Source of the DNA: Bacteroidia bacterium
GTDB lineage: Bacteria; Bacteroidota; Bacteroidia; Bacteroidales; Prolixibacteraceae
Length of the DNA: 64,000 nt
Reading direction: 5' to 3'
Assembly: GCA_026391655.1 (NCBI GenBank)
Contig: JAPLDR010000124.1
Span: 1-64,000, forward strand
Positions 63,501 to 64,000 of the stretch are shown here, piece after piece (position 1 is the first letter of the stretch; every line of letters starts with the position of its first letter). A program made the position numbers and the translations under genes. Under the pieces are notes generated by a model that saw only the letters and a list, made by a program, of their open reading frames with translations, ran no database searches and was not told where the DNA came from.

Positions 63501-64000
63501 TTCTGACAGCAACTTCGATTTTTGGGCTGATTCGAATATCAGTTTTTCCAGGTTTAATTTTGATAATTGCGTTTTTCCCTTTAACCGTAATCTTAGTAAT
63601 TTGTGCGTATTTACCATTAAATAATATTTCATAGAAATCCTTATTACTGGCAGATTCAACATTGGGGGTATGATTGAATTCAATTATCAAAGTCGAGTTT
63701 GAAATATCACCTTTTTCTACATATGACTTTTCAACTCTAAAAAAGGTAGTATCAGCCTGGTCAACCACATTAAATATGTTATTAAAAGAAATGTACTTGA
63801 GCCTCATTAAAGAATTTGCAGAATTTTCACGACCATATTCAATATCAACATCAAACATTTTCTTTTTTACATTTCCTTTTAACAAATATGAACCTGAATA
63901 CTCAATTTTGTGTATAGAATAGTTTTCTGGTTGAATAAAAATATTTCCTGAAACATTTAAAAAGCCTCCGGTCAGGTATGGTTTTGCGATAAAACCAATT
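60508..64000 (-). CDS. MG2-domain/TonB-plug-like surface protein (cut by right edge)
   Basis: At least 1163 codons; the frame stays open to the window end, so the N-terminus lies outside. Order: an N-terminal part of unknown type (AKPYLTGGFLNVSGNIFI), a macroglobulin MG2 domain at about residues 265-370 counted from the TTG at 63885 (QLDRNIYKPGDTIYFKAYIR), further beta domains, and near the C-terminus a TonB-receptor plug-like domain (ALIVLDGTPLYSG; IYGEAAQGGVIFVNTR) without a barrel. Similar MG2-plug proteins are common and uncharacterised in Bacteroidota; a role in envelope protein binding or assembly is inference. Confidence 0.72.
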   Translation of the reverse strand, partial: IGFIAKPYLTGGFLNVSGNIFIQPENYSIHKIEYSGSYLLKGNVKKKMFDVDIEYGRENSANSLMRLKYISFNNIFNVVDQADTTFFRVEKSYVEKGDISNSTLIIEFNHTPNVESASNKDFYEILFNGKYAQITKITVKGKNAIIKIKPGKTDIRISPKIEVAVRNIKDINGKILNKKKNLEFYQYRELFVQEYNKPLPFKESCYLQNVPLLQNCISKYTGDQKYWMNTPINTDTLKMSQSGYFGDPNLLVSCTEMTNERATDMLPVDLLPEPAAKPKSVPDLTDSPVEKYLAAQQHSIGKDQLFVQLDRNIYKPGDTIYFKAYIRDRFTGIFETKSVSMYALLFNENKAITDSSRFKISNSTSSGWMAIPAKAEFGKYHFVAFTSAMQNYDPADAFQLDLYVKKRNSNPDKISITFNKEKYFPGDTLEATIKITDPIGSPVNQQKFSGSFSTGQYVKESNETQTNKNGESLIRFILPDTITSQPRFKVTTKQNTGKESLTKDVTIPYEDPYFELKFLPEGGTFIEGLEQRIGFNAINFKGEPVFIEGLLKNSSGSVLDTIKSEIYGPGSFLCTSQPGLYVELIKGGGSEKKWPLPVPVAKGISLCVTPIDNRSFAVEIQSNNYNGELVMVSGTMNMTQVFSREIILSKKQRIVIDTDQLPAGVANITLFDKELRPIAERLFYVNSDKRLRFNIKADKVYELGKETELAISVTDGQGNPAEGFFSVAVTDAVKGIDPGLFTPGIEYAFNYHPHFQRNLPPKVLNKGLENMTDTERDLLLMVYGWSKFNWDFAPKQGEEKQLANYDLLNMRILYALKSRRADRSLDLVSLEGPSIRHLTTNNLGEISLPLDSLPDITRSVTLMPDVKNKDRAIGSMLSIPYNEQYFKSNKIFIPQPKILSDEYNISLPYQQYIPLGEKTIELPEIPIIGHQQEKKVYHDKYEEQYQYANVKSLDYEDIWASSSLESAIRRLVNPLSIKVDPFSNTIKSIVLRPSKSFLGGAVPALIVLDGTPLYSGDLGMVSSIPTNEITSLTILSNTRGYTIYGEAAQGGVIFVNTRSSDPNLAKLRTKWVSQNAKDKMLVPIDIYRKTIEYYNPTKLDLDTDPTLQGRATILWESEVYFDGKEPVKIKYTNLNHNGPVVIIINGVSVNNLVGTGSASYLVQ

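Overview
The window looks like a chromosomal segment of a Bacteroidota bacterium, most likely class Bacteroidia (Bacteroidales/Marinilabiliales type). The evidence is a SusC/SusD pair, several promoters of the TTG-N18..20-TAnnTTTG form, DUF4494 and DUF4369 family proteins, the futalosine-pathway enzyme MqnA, K+-dependent membrane pyrophosphatase, low G+C intergenic DNA and many palindromic intergenic repeats. Both window ends cut a gene.

Left region (1-17145, all minus strand): a gene pair is present three times in tandem. Each pair is a polytopic membrane protein with a helical-repeat tail (probable DUF6057) followed by a secreted beta-propeller lipoprotein carrying one CxNCH haem-c motif. 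The distal propeller copy has a frameshift and runs off the left edge. Upstream lie a broken DUF4369 lipoprotein gene and a susC-susD-lipoprotein operon without enzymes or sigma/anti-sigma genes.

Middle region (17.8-42.3 kb): mostly housekeeping and stress genes. These are a flavin reductase-rubredoxin fusion with an AraC regulator, tRNA-Leu, hppA, a dihydroorotate dehydrogenase-like protein, two tandem Rieske lipoproteins (one with an aberrant cluster motif), a split ThrE exporter, a clan GH-A-like secreted hydrolase, mqnA, purB, an MsbA-like ABC exporter, HU, tRNA-Ser and tRNA-Trp, htpG, and a secreted EEP-family protein. A candidate small RNA precedes an oxidative-stress cluster (superoxide reductase, ahpC, divergent Fur/PerR regulator with an inverted repeat over its promoter). 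An ABC-F gene that has lost most of its second ATPase domain follows.

Accessory island (42.3-48.8 kb): two 5'-truncated RHS C-terminal cassettes share a near-identical RHS core but carry different tips, one papain-like (C/H/D) and one zincin-like (HEDKH). Each is followed by a secreted putative immunity protein. They are embedded in an 87-bp palindromic element with covarying ends, a ~130-bp spacer repeat with a terminator hairpin, a MITE-like element and perfect long palindromes. A RelE/ParE toxin-antitoxin pair and a 42-bp minisatellite lie in the same island. It resembles a store of displaced polymorphic-toxin tips.

Right region (48.8-64 kb): a tandem pair of M14 peptidase homologues, one catalytically complete and one lacking every active-site residue; an SGNH esterase with a 3' frameshift; a Tat-exported aldo-keto reductase with an Fn3-like tail overlapping a glycerate kinase; tRNA-Arg; asnA; a LolC/E-like permease; ksgA; and a large MG2/TonB-plug protein cut by the right edge.
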